Assembly: GCA_930367205.1 (NCBI GenBank)
Contig: OV884011.1
Coordinates: forward strand, 118,541,866-118,605,865
Origin: Acanthosoma haemorrhoidale
Lineage: Eukaryota; Arthropoda; Insecta; Hemiptera; Acanthosomatidae
DNA: 64,000 nucleotides
Direction: 5' to 3'
Shown here: in pieces, positions 18,951 through 32,005 of the stretch
Layout of the letters: every line of letters starts with the position of its first letter
Numbering within the stretch: the stretch's first letter is position 1
Notes under the pieces: generated by a model
Database searches by the model: none
Seen by the model: only the letters and a program-made list of their open reading frames with translations
Told to the model about the DNA's origin: nothing
Program-made: the position numbers and the translations under genes

Positions 18951-21900
18951 AAATAAATATAAATTCTCCAGGGAGTGGGTGCCTGGATGATGACGTGGGC
19001 TTGGATAGGATTTTTCAGGTTTGTCCGGTGAAGCGTGGCTGATATAAGGAAGGTGAGAATTTCAGAGAACGGCGGAGTGAGTAATAAAGGAACGGTTGAA
19101 TTCTGCTGTTTTGTGGGAAGGGGTATAAAGGTCTGCGAGATGTGATCTTCTGTACTTGGGATAGGGAAATTTGCAGAATATTGTACATATAAGGAAGTGA
19201 TAACTGAAATTGTAATTGTTACAGTAGTTACCTCTGTGAACGTTTTTTACAAACAAACGTTAGAGTGAGGTGAAGAAAATATTTAAAATAAAAACTATAC
19301 TAATCTCATTTTGCAGAGTACGTACTTAATAACGCATCTTTCACCGCTTCAAACAAAAGGGATTGTATTTCTCGCCTTTGAGGGGGTCACACCTCAACTC
19401 TCTTTTTTGTGTTTACCTCACAGACGGGGTCTTCTTTGTAGCACCAGGGGTGGGTGGTTTAGGCTTCAAAGGAATCTAACAATGTAGGAATATTGCTTTG
19501 GCTTCTTCAGGTAGCTGTAAGTATGGGCATAGGAAATAAGGTAATAAAAACTACACAACCCCCCTCTGAACCTATAAATACCTCTTATTATCTCCAATAT
19601 AAATAAACTATTTTAGCCAACAATATATTGCCTGTCTATATTTCTCTATAAGATCAAAGATTTTTTTTTTTTTGACCGAAATTCGACTATATCAATTATA
19701 AACCGAATGAAGTACTTATAAAGGACACGAAGGATATAGAGAGACTTGTGGTGTTCGACGTTTCGAGTTTCTTGATAACCAAATAAATGATCATGAAAAA
19801 ATACTAGATATCATTATTTTCGATTTCATGTCTGAAACCACCGCAATAATTTAAAATCACCTTTTTATAAAACATAACAAATTTTAAATAGCTAGAATAC
19901 TTGTACTGTGTTTGTCTTGTTTCTATTGATGACTCAAATTGGTTTTTTTTGTCACCGTCTATACTTCAATCATGATTGAACATCATCCGAATTTTAAATA
20001 TTGAATAACTTCTGCTAGGGCTTATAGGGATGAGCTTACAAGGACTTAACAAATCTTTTAATGCGAGCAAAACGATCCAGCCTTGGCTTACGTATACTTC
20101 TTCCATACTTCCATACTTTGAAGAGTTGGAAAATATACTGCTAAAAATTTTCATCGGTTTAATCATATTTACAATAGCTATTGTTGAACATACATGCATG
20201 AGGCAGGCAAAAGACGGTCACCAAGTGGTTTAAGAAAAGAAAATTAGACATTTTTTATATAAAATGCTGCTGGTTTTTTTTTGTTCAAATAGGTATTTAT
20301 TTATATTATGTTACATTTATATATACATATATATAATTTATATATATGATTCCAGTTAGTTAGTTAGTCATCATATTTCTTGTGATTGTAAACACACTAA
20401 TAACACAGCATAACATAAAGGATTTTTATTCTAACTGATTAAAAGCTAGTGATTAAAATAAACTAATTACAATGTTATACGCAAAATAACAGCACATACA
20501 AAACTGGCTGATGATGGTGTATTGATAGCTTCATGAAGACTGCTTCGTGGGGGATTAATGAAATTCATATTCAATAATTCAACTTTAAACTTCGGGTCGC
20601 TGCCTTAAATAACGTGTTTAAAATTCTTTGATAGGAAGAATCTGTTGAAAATATCCCCCGTGTAGACCAAAGCTATTTAATAAAATTTAGTGATGTAAAT
20701 AAAAATAAAATTGTGTTTTCATGGAACTATTAGCTAGTTAATATCATTAAAAATGTATAACGACTATTGCAATGTTCTTCTTTATATTAGTTACCCGTTT
20801 GGGGTTAAACCTCAATGAATAAAGAAATAAATTTTTGTCTTATCCCATTTAGGTAAGAGTCCTACGAGCACCTGAGGATGACGGTTTGAATCGACGAAAA
20901 CGTTTGGGTTTCCAAAACATCAAACTTGAGCAGAGAAAAATCTATGTATTTATTGAATGTTTACTTTTGGTATAAAATGAAAACTTCTGATTTAAGTTCT
21001 TCTTCCAAATAAGTGAATAGCCAAAACCAAATTACAAGGTATGCTGATTCGCTTTCCCTAAATTTCATTAATACAAAACAGAAGGTATTAGAACATCCTG
21101 TCCGAAAATACGCCCAGACAATAAAGCTTGTAAGGGTTCATTCCTCCCCTGTCATCCACCACCACATCTTGGGCTAAATGGATTTCCTTGTCACTTGTGA
21201 ACCTCAGGCATGTATTGTTGTATAAATTTAGCCTACATTATTGCTAGGCCTTGTTGTGGCCTTCTAAGCTCTTAACATTTCCTAAACGTGCATAGCATAC
21301 CTCTGCTATAGCTATTCGAGTTTATGGAGTTATTACAAGCCTTTAATGGATCGCGTATATTTATATATATCGCGGTGAGTATGAAAATACCTATGCTACT
21401 AAAATATTCACGTTATGTAACTAATAATTTGGCTAGTTGTTATAATATTTTATTTTATTTACCAGTAGTACACTGCTACTCACAAAAATTCTAGCATCTA
21501 TGAGCTATAAATCGATACCCCTTTCAATTAGAACTTTTCTAAAATCTTCATGAGGGTAAAAGACCTTTGATATATTTTTCACTTTTAGCTATTGAAAGCT
21601 AATTTCTCTTCGATCCCGAAGAAAGTTAATCTAGCCTCTCTGACAATTCCGTTTTATTATCTAAGCTTAATTCTCTTCAGACCATACTTTTTCTCATTAG
21701 AGTCAGTAATCCTTTTTTGACCAGCCTTTTCCTTGGTTAAAAGTTCGCTTATTTCAAAAAATTTAAATTTCTGTCTTCGTTGGTATTTCGTCATCATTTT
21801 CCCTTAATGACTAACTTTTCTATGAATACTAATCTACATTTTGTCAGATTTGATGATACGTCATTGGAAACACTAACTACTGTTTGTTACTACTACTGTA

Positions 21901-24900
21901 AATCAAATTGGAAAAGATCTCAAAGTTAGATTCTGAAACCAGTAAAATAAAAAATTAAATACAAAAAATTTAACATATATGGATTTAATTTAACACGGGA
22001 AAAGAAATTAGGGTTTGTAGATGAGATGGTTAAGCGTGCCACTTCTACGGAATAAAACAGTAAAGCTATTTATTTCTTTGGTTTTGTCCTCTACTGTACT
22101 GGGTCATTTGCCACACAAATTCTTAACGAAAAAATAACACCATGTTTGCTCATTGTTCAAAAGAAGAAAATTTACAAAAATGTAAATGTTCTAAGTACAT
22201 TATACAGTCCCTGGCAGACAGTACATTATCCCCAAAAAACAGGTAAAGGGGGGAAATGGAGTTATTAAACGTAGAATATTTGTTTACTTAACTCGTTGAG
22301 TGAGAATGGTTGCACGAATCTTAAATATTTTTCAGTGTAGTACCCGAAAAAAGTTTTATTGAATCAGTGACCCCATGAACTTAGCCTCATCTATCAGAAG
22401 ACAATCTTTTTATAGCACCTGACAAATCTCAAATCGGTCCATAGTTTCGGATAAATACCAGATATCCACCAGCTTACATTCGGTAAATAGCAGTTTTAAA
22501 GGGAATGCTATAATAATGAAAATTCCGAGAGTTTAAAAAAATATAAATTTGTTTAAGCATACTTATAAAAAATTAATAAATATAAAATGTGTTGGTTGCC
22601 ATCATCTACAAGAAATGTCTTTAGAAATATTATTATTTTGTGCACCCAAACATACAAGTTATTATCTTTTTATTTTCGGGCCTCTGTAAGCGCTTGAAAC
22701 CACAAACAAGAAAGAATAACAAAAGGTAAGAATGGAAATTTACATAGTTAATTAGGTGTGGCCATAATTCAAAATTTAGCCTTGATGGAAGTGCTATAAA
22801 TTTACAACGCTCATCTAGTTTCGTCAAATATTAGTTTAGTTGCCGAAGTCGCGCCTTTAGATGGACTTTGTTCCGGGTCTAATAGTCACTCCCCAGCACG
22901 GGCCAAATAGCCAATTTGTCACCCTCAGACATCCTCAAAGTTGTTTGACAGTTTCCTAATAGTTTTCAAAAGGATTATTAGCTTATTATAATCGTTTATT
23001 TTCTTATTAGGCTTAAGTTAAGATATTAATCTCGCAAAATTTTCGATAATTTTGTTATTTTGGTCTGACCCTCTGAACCGTAGGTAATTTCTATCACCGT
23101 TTTTCTCTTTACTTCACAGGCCATTATTCAAATAGTTGGGTGTAACCCCATGAAACTAAGGGTGGTTAAGGAATTCAAATTGTTTTATTGCAAATTAGGT
23201 CACTCGCAAGCCTCCCGACCGTAAACTAATCAACAGTGGAGGGTCTAATAATCAATAAATCTACAAATAACAGTCATCCTGCCTGACTTGAAAATTCATA
23301 ATTTAGATAACCGATACCCTCATCTTTTTATTGAATACACGAAGGTAACTGGAGGCATTTCATTTGTTTTTTACCAAAACCGGTCTTGCAAATGTGTGGG
23401 GCATCCTGGCTGCAAATATATTCTAGTATTTCTTCTAGGTTCATGGGATGACCATCGTATTTATATCAATGTTATTTACAAAGCAATGAAAGATGGACTA
23501 CTAAATTAAATTAATTTTCTACCCAATGTCTACGACGTAGTTTGATTAGGGACAATCATTTGCTTCTTAAAATGCACCTACCCTATTTATTAAAAACTAA
23601 AATCGTATTCATCTTCCTCCAGAGAAAAATATTTTGATATAATTTTAACATAAATGTGCAAAAGACAGTCAGTAACTTATTTTGAAACATACGCGTCAGT
23701 AAAGCAGGAAATGTGAGGTATGGGGAGTCATTAACACCTGTTGACAGAGCTTCTCGTAAGATCGAAATTAAATGGGTATCAATGGATTCGAATCCAGACC
23801 CTCATCATCATCGAGAAATTTCGCTAACTAACAACTGACAGCGTTGGAGCATTTATTTTGAACATCAATATTATGGAAACTAAAATAAAAACCAAGACGA
23901 ACATCGACGAAACTTTTGCAGATCTAGCGACTTCAAAATCACATGTCAATTATCAGTTATTAATAATTATGAATTACATAGAATAGTGATACATGATACG
24001 TGGAATAGAATACATAGTGATTTCTCATGTATTTGTACATAATAGCCATGCGTTATAAATACTCTTTAATCGTAATGTAGACAAAATAAGTTGCAGCATG
24101 CATCGTATGCTGATTTAACGAAACAAATCAAGTCGATCTTGTAACCAATGATCGGTGTGAATTTTCGTGACAAACTAAAAATATTCCTGCATTCGAAGTA
24201 CTGCGATCATACTAGTCACGCCCTATTCAGTTGTTTGCTTTGGATCAACGTCAAGATATTTACGCGAGCTGATATGCCTTTTGACTAAAATGTAAGAGAT
24301 TGGCTTGAAATTGAAAGCTGCAATGAAGAAGCTTTGCCTGCTGATGAAGCTGACTCTAGCATAAAAGGTCATCGGAACAAAATTTGCAATTTAGATCTTT
24401 AGCTCGTAATGCTGGCCTCTAAAAACTTATTAACACCAGATTGAGTTTACCTGCTGTATAATAACTAAATCTTAGGATAGATAAATAATCAAATCTTTAA
24501 AAAAATAAATAACCTTGTGTTCAAAAAAATGGAACTTGACCTTTTTCCATTCATTGTTTATTCCTTATCAACAATACAACCAAAGTGCATGCATAACTAA
24601 ATTATATCAATTATTATTGTATAAAGAGAAAACAAATAGGGAAAGGGACATATGAATGGTGTATAAATAAATAGTAACACTCATGGCTGTGATGACCAAG
24701 AAAAAAATAATTAGTTGATCCGAATTCGTGAATTTTCTACTTGTATATATAATCTTTAAAATTAAAAACCTGTGTAATTGCGTGCCAAAAGTACTAATTA
24801 TTCTTGAGTAATTAAATTTTTCGATTTTCGGGTCTGAAATCAACCATTTACATTTAAGTGTGGAAAAGGGACGCAATTATTTAAAAAAATAAGTAAATTG

Positions 24901-25861
24901 ACATTAGAAAAATTGAGTTAAAGCTAAACCTTTAAATTAAAACTGTAATATTACTTATATTAATCTGGAAAGCCCATTTTGGAGTCTATAAATTACCATA
25001 AACCGCGGATCGTATGTTTAGGACCATAATATTTAACATCAGCATTCGGCAAGGGGTCCCAGGAGACCCCATTAGGGTGATTTAAAAGTGGCAAGGCGAG
25101 AGTGCGAAAACAACTCTCTTCTGATCTCCAAAGGGACCAATGACTAAAAGCCATGTTCAAAAACGAACGAAACTAATGGAACACCATTAATTAATCAGGG
25201 TTTCCTCTCCTGAAATATTTCATTGAATGAATGCTCTGCAATTGACATCGGTTTTGGTTACTGCAGATTCACTTATTGGCTATTTTGATCTAGTTTTTAT
25301 TTATTTTTTTAATTATTTTATTAAAGACAAAGTAGTCTCTATTTTTTCCATTTATCTAAAATACCTAATATTCATATAAATTTTCCTGCAAATTTCAATG
25401 TTAAGAGCATGATAAGCCGTCAACGCATAAAGGAATTGAAAGATAGTCCTAAAAATTAGTTCCATGATAAAAAGTCAGACTTTGTTTTTTCAAAACTAAA
25501 ATACATTTCAGGCCGTAATGCAAAAAAAAATTGTCAAAGATATTCCAAAATCCAATTTTCGATTTCAACGAATTTACGCTGTGGTCATACACAGAGTCCA
25601 GGTCAAAGTGATTTCAGTCAGCAAAAGTTGTTTATGACCTTCACAATTTTACTTTTACGATGTCTTTCAAATTCAATTAAAAAAATACATTCTGAACCAA
25701 ATGATTAAATAATTACTGATAAAAAGCACTACATATTCGCACCATCACCCTTTCTACAGCAGTCCCTTTTCATCGTCAATAGTTTGAAAAATATATACAT
25801 TGTTCATACCTGTAATTTTAATTAATTAGCTGCTCTAATTGAACTATTGTACTGCCCCCAG
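18951..25861. other. Intron sequence, mostly featureless, with possible SINE relics
   Basis: The 3' part of the first visible intron. AT-rich and without recognised genes. Possible tRNA-derived relics: a minus-strand stretch at about 23755-23850 containing TTAGTTAGCG and GGATTCGAATCC (the B-box core), and a plus-strand A-box-like GTAGATGAGATGGTTAAGCG near 22017. At 20868-20910 ACCTGAGGATGACG...CGACGAAAACG resembles motifs seen in some retroelement ends, too weak to classify. A short protein-like stretch near 24298-24400 was not identified. The intron ends in a good acceptor, ACTGCCCCCAG. Confidence 0.45.
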
Positions 25862-25981
25862 GACTTGCATAGAACCGGGTGCAGCCTATTCTGTGGCACT
25901 TCAGGCCAGCACAACCAGGCGGTGCTGAAGAGGGTGCTTTTGGCCTACGCAAGATGGAACAAAAATGTTGGATACTGTCAA
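25862..25981 (+). CDS. TBC1D30-like exon carrying both catalytic fingers
   Basis: A 120-bp exon between ACTGCCCCCAG and GTGAGT, phase 0 at both ends, encoding 40 residues from DLHRTGCS to WNKNVGYCQ. The HRT arginine completes the TBC IxxDxxRT motif with the preceding exon. The final Gln of YCQ is the glutamine finger, so the two catalytic residues of the Rab-GAP are intact. The AVLKRVLLAYARWN block is characteristic of TBC helices near the active site. The next exon begins with Gly, giving YCQ|GLNM across the splice junction. Confidence 0.93.
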
Positions 25982-26669
25982 GTGAGTAATAAATTTTATT
26001 TTTTTAGTGTTAAAAAATTATTCTTGGCTGTTTTTCATTAAACTCAACTAAAATTTTCATCCACATTAGCTATTTATCTGACAGTACTATGTATATTTCT
26101 TGGTTTGGTGGAAAAGTTTGCTAATCGGCCTAGCTGCAGATGTCAAACATTGTATCTACCCCCAATTTTAACTAATAAGTCTGCTGATAGATACATACAC
26201 ACATATATTTGCATATTATAAATTTTCAATGAACGTTACAACGTGATATTTCTTTAAGGTTGTCTTTCCCTGGCTTATATACGATATCCAGATTGTATCG
26301 CGCTAAGAATTCCTTCCACCTCGTTACCCTTGCGGAGGATTCTTTAAGTTTTCCAACCCATTGAAGAGGTCAGTGGTCCGTATGTATTCGATACCTTTGA
26401 CCGAATACTTACGGATGGAAGTGTCAAATAGCACATACTATTCCGAGGAGTTCTGTAACTATTCTGCCCCGAAAGCATAGTCGCTTGCGTCGGTGGTGAT
26501 CGTGAACTCTTTCAGAAGTTGGGGAAAGCCAACTCACCCGTCAATGACTCGATCCCACTCCGTTCCTAGGTTTCGGCACCAGTTAATGATCGTCAACGAA
26601 AAACTTGGAAAAAAGAAAAAGGGTTGAATAAAAGCACAGATCGAAAATTGTCACAAGTCTGTTTATCGA

Positions 26670-27830
26670 GTTTTTTTTTTCCTTTCAAAACCTCTTTATT
26701 GATAATATATACAATGAATAAAATAAATAAATAAATTTGAATTTACATCTTTCTCCTCTTGCTGCATACACAGATGCATTCGAAGGAGTGCATAAAATAT
26801 AATACATTTTCTTTTTGATGTTAAAAGTCCAATAAAACACATACACTCACTAGGTGATGAGGCTCACTTTCAGCTTGCAACCATGAAAACACTAAAACAC
26901 TAAAACCTAAACCTAGAACATAAGACCAAAGCGTTCCAGCCGCGACAGCGTCCTGCCATCGATGGGGGAACGGAGCAGGGGTTATCGTGTTAAACATCGG
27001 GTTTGTCATTTATTGAAAAATTTGATACGTTGGATGAATTCATCCACCGTAGGCAGCTCAAAGATCTCGTGAAGCTCACTGTTGCTCCACTGCTCGAATG
27101 AAGTATGTCTGACCACTTTCATCAGTATACCGTTTTAGAATTGTTGGAGTTTCTTAGCTGTCGTATACGTCAGATAACGAAATAGCGGTGCACCGTACAG
27201 TAGGCCTGAGTATACTCTTGTAGATCAGTAGCTTGAGACGCAGTAATAGATTGGGGGAAGTTAATCAATGCGTAAGCCGGTAAGACTTCGTGTGAGTTTG
27301 CTTCAACTTCTTCGTAATGTGATTACTAAAATGGAGATGTCTGTCCATTTTAATTCCCAGATATACTAGGTTGTAGGCTGGTGAATTTTTCTCCGTCCCC
27401 ACTATGTAACTAGTAGGTAGCGGACTTTTTCCCTTTAGGAAAGAGAAAATTACGCAGTCAGGCTTACCCGCGTTTACAGAGATATTGAGTCTCCCCAATC
27501 TCTCACTGATCTGGTTACAGGCTACTTCAGCTTGTCTAAGAGCTACCTTGACGCTCAAGCTGCTACTGGACAGCGCTATGTCATCTGCGAACGCAGTAAC
27601 TGTGGTGTTGTTATATCGGGCTCCTACAATTTCAGACGTGTATACTTTGAATAGTACAGGGGATAAGACGGCTCCTTGGGGTACTCCATAGGTCAGTGGC
27701 ACAGCTTCGGACAAGCTGTCACCCACCCGCACCCGCATCGATCTGTTTTTCAGGAAGCTAGCCAGAATTGAATAGAGTTGTTCCGGGCATTCCCGGTCAC
27801 AGAGCATTTGACACAGTGTTCCATGTCCCG
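26670..27830 (-). mobile_element. 5'-truncated LINE inserted in the gypsy LTR
   Basis: Inserted into the LTR of the relic with a 9-bp target duplication GTTTATCGA (26661-26669 and 27830-27838, one base shared with the element end). The poly(A) tail lies on the minus strand, seen as a T run at 26671-26680, preceded by a CAATAAAGAGG polyadenylation-like signal. The 5' end is truncated within the reverse transcriptase. This is the signature of target-primed reverse transcription. About 580 bp of 3' untranslated sequence follow the ORF fragment. Confidence 0.88.
27265..27807 (-). pseudogene. LINE reverse transcriptase fragment
   Basis: 180 codons covering the central and C-terminal palm of a non-LTR reverse transcriptase. 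YGVPQGAVLSPVLF is the RT motif 4-type block, AFADDIALSS holds the catalytic FADD box, and YLGIKMDRHLHF is the following YLG block. The sequence differs from the Jockey-like LINEs elsewhere in the window and belongs to another family of the Jockey/I/CR1/R1 assemblage; I cannot place it further. It lacks endonuclease, the N-terminal RT and any natural start, so the frame is a truncation product. Confidence 0.88.
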
Positions 27831-27931
27831 TTTATCGATTGTTCTTAATCCTCTATATATACATTCAGGATGTTTACATCCCGATGACTTGGGGATTTGG
27901 CTGGATGCCTAAGAATACCCGAACCTTAACT

Positions 27932-29091
27932 GATAATTATATATATATTTATGATGATATTTCGTTTTATTTTTTGTAATCGATTTCTTAACTCTCATTA
28001 CATCTTATAAAGCCAAGAGTGTTTTTTTTAATTAAATAAGAGAATAATCGGTGAGTTGCTCTTGTAGCGTTGATTTTGAAAAGTTTATGGATAATTCCTC
28101 TCATAATAGAAAATTTAATTTATCAAACTGTTGTTGTACTGCCTTATATTTCATATATTTTATCATGCTTCATTGTTATCTCTTGTAAAATAATATTTTA
28201 GCTGTTCACTATTCTGAACTATTAACGAATGGAAATTTGTTTAGTCAAAAGTAGTTATTTAATAATTATTTTATAATATTCACTATATCATGTTCAGCAT
28301 ATGGTATATTTTATACGAAAATACTGATTGGTAATTTGATAGAGGAAGCGTATCCCATGAAGAGGTTTACTTTAAAAGTGTCAATGCTCTACGGAAGCAG
28401 TCTTTAAAATTATTCAATCCGTCCGAAATTTGAAAATTACTCATATTACCTTAAAATGTGCTGATTTTTTTAATTTGGTTCATATTAACTGGAAAATAAT
28501 ATTTTAGCTGTTAACTATTCTGAACTATTAACGAATGGAAATTTGTTTACTCAAAAATAGTTATTTAATAATAATAACTGACAAGGAGATTCGGGCCTGC
28601 TATATTGCATCTTTGGGGGATAGGGTAAGGGGGTAGGGGTGTAGGGGTGTAGGGGTAAAACTAGTTAAATAGTATTATTTTTTGAAGGTAACTCTACAAT
28701 AAAGTTGCAATGGTTACAGTGTACTTATGCAGTAAAAGTCATTAGGTTTGGCTATATAGCTATGTACCTGAAATGTAGACATAACAGCCTTTAGTAGGGG
28801 TGTTAACACCCAAGAGGGGCAATCTCCAGGAAAGTTTCCAGTAAATGAAGTTTTATGGCCTGTTGCAACTTGAATATCTTCAGTCAGAAAGGGAACTAGA
28901 GACCCAACTTCTACCTTTTATATTTCTGTTATTTTGTCTACTCTAAAAGTTTTCTTGTAATGTTTGTTAAGGTAGCTGTTTAGTTTTCGAACAGTTTTAA
29001 CACATAGTACTCTTATTTTAGTTGTCGACATTTCAAGTGATTCAAAGTTTGTGGTGGAAAAACTCACATGGCGATCCATGATTATGAAACT
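27932..29091. other. Intron sequence with a direct repeat pair and a G-rich tract
   Basis: About 85 bp at 28187-28272 recurs at 28490-28575 with a few changes (both contain AAAATAATATTTTAGCTGTT and CTGAACTATTAACG), 303 bp apart in direct orientation. At 28615-28656 a G-rich minisatellite repeats TAGGGGTG-like units. No gene recognised. Confidence 0.7.
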
Positions 29092-29571
29092 CCTTTATAT
29101 TTTTTTTTAGTTAGTTAATTCCTTTATTGTGCAATAATTACAATCTGCCTTTTATAAGGCAATAAGTAATTAAGATATATGCTCTCATTCATACAATATT
29201 TACAGTTCATCATTCACTCGCTCATTCATACAATATTTACAGTTCATCATTCACTCGCTCATTCATACAATATTTACAGACAGCCCAGAGACCCCCCAAA
29301 TCCACCGCAAAGAGAAAGCGGAGTCTTGGGAAGTCCCCCACGCTCCTCCGTCAGCCGCGTCACCGGATACTAGCCAGTGGAGGCTGACCAAGAGCGCAAG
29401 AGCCACAGACGCTCAGGACATGATTGGAGAGACTGGCCATTGCCAGGACTCCCACTGTCACGCGTTTATAGCAGGTCACGAGGCCACTGCCGTTTCAGTC
29501 TCCGAGGAGGATTATAGGGATGAGTGGCGCAGTGCATTGACTGTGCTACAGGATTAGGGTGGTTGGAAAGG

Positions 29572-31683
29572 CTACTGTGGAATTTCGTAAACTTGGAAGG
29601 GATGAGTTCTAGAATGTAGGGTATGGGATGCTATGTCGGGGTCTGGATGGGATGTCAAGACTGCAGTGTCATCTGCAAATGTGGCCAAGAAGGTATTGGG
29701 AGTAGAGGGGACATCAGCGGTGTATAGGTTATAGAGGATGGGGCCCAGGACACTGCCCTGTGGAACTCCTGCACTTATGGGATAGTAGTTAGAGTATTCT
29801 AAACCACAGCGGACTTGGAAGAAGCGGTTTGAAAGGTAGGACTGTAGGATTAGGAAAAGGGTCTGTGGTAAATATCTTTTGAGCTTGTAGAGCAAACCTG
29901 CGTGCCAAACCCTGTCAAAAGCTTGAGCTATATCGAGAAAGGCAGCAGTGCAATACTGTTTGGTTTCAAGGGCTGAGGAGATGTGATCAACAACGCAAAG
30001 GCCTTGTTGAGCAGTGGAATGTCGTTGGCGGAAACCAAACTGGTGTGTGGGAAAAAGGTTTTTGGATTCAACTATGGGAAGTAGACGTTTTAGTAGGAGT
30101 TTCTCAAATATTTTTGAGAGGATAGGGAGTAGGCTAATTGGACGATAAGATGAGGCGTCATTGGGTGGTTTACCGGGTTTGGCGAATAGGACAATAATGG
30201 AGTGTTTCCAGAGGAGAGGAAAGTGCGTCGTTCGGATTATGCAATTGTATATGTAGGTTAGGAAGATTATGGCTTTAGGAGGAAGTTGTTTGAGAATTTG
30301 AGTAGTAAGGAGATCATATCCAGGGGATTTTCGGTAAGGTAAGTTTTTCAGAAGGTATTTAACCTCAGAGGGGTTAACGGCTTTTGGTGGAAGAGAGAGA
30401 GGAATAGGTGAAGTGAGGAAATCTTCCACAGTTGTGCTGTGAGTATGGCTTTGATGAGAAAGGTGAGGTGTGAAAGTATGGGTAAGATGCAGAGCAAATT
30501 CCTCCGACCTATCCCCATCCGAAGCCGCCCAGGACCCATCATCACGACGGAGTGGGTGTGAAACAGGTTGATACTTTAGGATTTTTTTGGTTGCGTTCCA
30601 CAAGGAGTTATCCCTGGTGGACAGAGAGGAGAGGTAGGAATTGAAAGAATCGGAACGGAAGGATGCCAATCGCCGCTTTACCAATCGGCAGTACTGATTG
30701 TACGTGCGACGATCAATAGGATGCCGGGATCTTTGCCACACTGTTCTGGAGCGGCGTTTGGATTGGATTAGATCTTTGAGATGCTGAGGTAAACGATTAT
30801 GATTGTGGATTTTTGTGTGACGATGGGGTGACGATGCCTCCCAAGCCGACCTCTGGACCAGAGTAGTGAAAGAATGCACTGCATCGTCTAGGTCTTGGGA
30901 TGTTTTCAGGGATAATTTGAGGTTTACGGACTCTGTAAGAAGCTGACGGAAGTGGTCCCAGTCAACTGGGCCCCTAATAAATGAAGGAGGAGGCAGTTTG
31001 TGAATTGGTCTTAAGGAAATGGTTAATAATAAAGGGCTATGATCGGAGGAAAGGTCATCGAGGCGCTTGAGTGAATAGTTTAGTGTTCCTAAACTATTGT
31101 AAAAAAAGAAGTCAAGGAGATCAGGATTTCGGTTGGGATCTGATGGCCAATAGGTGGCTGTGTCAGGAGTGATAGTGGAGCAATGTTTCCGTGTGAGTGC
31201 AGACAGCAAAGCACGTCCTCGTGTATTTGTGGATCTTGACCCCCAGTGTTGGTGCTTCGCATTAAAGTCCCCACCCACAAGGAAACGATGTCCGATGGAG
31301 TCTAGAAAGGAGATGAATTGGGAGTCGGAAATGGATTTATTGGGAGGGCAGTACGTTGATGCAAGTGTAAGAGGAAAAGTGAAGGTGGTGATTGACACTG
31401 CAGTGGATTGAAGGAAATCATGTGATACCAAAGGAACTATGTGGTGGGATATGGAGTTATGGACAATGACAGCGGTACCTGCATGAGCTGTTCCATCTGG
31501 GTGATCAGTACGATAAGTCTGGTACTGTCGAACGGTAAATGGTCGTTTGCTCGTAAGTCTTGTTTCAGTAATAAGAGCTACGTCGATCTTCTTGTCATGG
31601 AGTAGTGCTGTCAGTTCGTTAGTGTGGGTGCGAACACCATTCGCATTCCAAAGGAGAATGGATAAGGAGTCAGAAGGATCCAC
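29572..31683 (-). pseudogene. Jockey-like LINE ORF2 (endonuclease-RT), internally deleted
   Basis: 703 codons. The N-terminal ~230 residues are an apurinic-type endonuclease (LWNANGV at the start, the TETRL motif, GGDFNAKHQHWGS, and SSDHSPLLLT near 220). The RT follows, with RKSPGYDLLT, SYRPISLLPILSKIFEKLL, FGFRQRHST, AFLDIAQAFDRVWH, AGVPQGSVLGPIL and the TFADDTAV box. Compared with the 46.5-kb copy, about 160 codons between DIASH and the block before PYIL are missing, joined at a short CATCCCATA/ACCC similarity. The frame then ends in unrelated residues. ORF2 opens at a GTG right after the ORF1 stop codon, with no ATG at that point. The deletion removes the region after the RT core, so the enzyme is probably dead. 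Confidence 0.92.
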
Positions 31684-31689
31684 TTATGG

Positions 31690-31967
31690 ATTTTCTTTAA
31701 CGGGGATAAGGTAGGAGACAAGATTTGTAAGAAGGGAAATGAGAGGGGTAATTAGGGTTCTGAATTCTGTCAGGAATGATGTTAATAGGCTAGTGAGATC
31801 TGAAGAGCTTGGTGGTGAAGAAATATGCGAGATGTGTGGTTGAGGATGGGATTGGGTTTGCTGGTTGGCGGGATGAACGGAATGCTGGGGAAGAGATACT
31901 TGCGGACGAGAAGTGGGCAGTGCCTGTGACTGCTCTCTGTTCCGAACGGCATCAGCAAAAGATACAG
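31690..31967 (-). pseudogene. C-terminal end of Jockey-like LINE ORF1
   Basis: On the minus strand the frame reads SFADAVRNREQ near the truncation point and DLTSLLTSFLTEFRTLI then SLLTNLVSYLIPVKENP before a TAA. The leucine-rich tail and the SFADAV motif are typical of the C-terminal end of Jockey-group ORF1 (Gag-like) proteins. The zinc-knuckle part is lost through 5' truncation at 31972. The stop codon directly precedes the first codon of ORF2. Confidence 0.75.
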
Positions 31968-32005
31968 AAGGCCCTTTATATTTTATGTAATATTTTCAGT
32001 TTAAC

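Larger units (their letters stand above)
26262..27931 (-). mobile_element. Antisense relic of the Gypsy-1 family
   Basis: Read on the minus strand it begins with an LTR (AGTTAAGG at 27931 to GTTAACT-like at 26581). The LTR is about 181 bp once the LINE insertion at 26670-27839 is removed. It then has a mutated primer site (TGGTGCCGAAACCTAGG) and leader matching 4511-4555. It jumps directly to the RNase H part of pol (equivalent to about 7300-7650 of Gypsy-1) and ends near 26262. Gag, protease, RT and integrase are gone, and the pol piece has a further internal deletion. It is much older than Gypsy-1 by its number of changes. The LTR start abuts TGATAATTATATATAT, again an AT repeat. Confidence 0.88.
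29104..31972 (-). mobile_element. Jockey-like LINE, 5'-truncated, 2.9 kb
   Basis: The insertion is bounded by a 12-bp target duplication, CCTTTATATTTT, at 29092-29103 and 31973-31984. The tail is the T run at 29101-29109 (poly(A) on the minus strand) after a CAATAAAGGAATT signal. Minus-strand order is the C-terminal end of ORF1 (31967-31690), ORF2 (31683-29572) and a 3' untranslated region. That region contains a 38-bp tandem repeat of TTCATCATTCACTCGCTCAT with ATACAATATTTACAG, about 29188-29280. A copy of the same family in the other orientation lies at 46472-48305. Confidence 0.93.

Noticed and set aside
20868..20910. Hammerhead-ribozyme-like CTGAGGATGA...CGAAAA motif
   Set aside because: The core does not match the CUGAUGA/GAAA consensus and I could not pair the stems.
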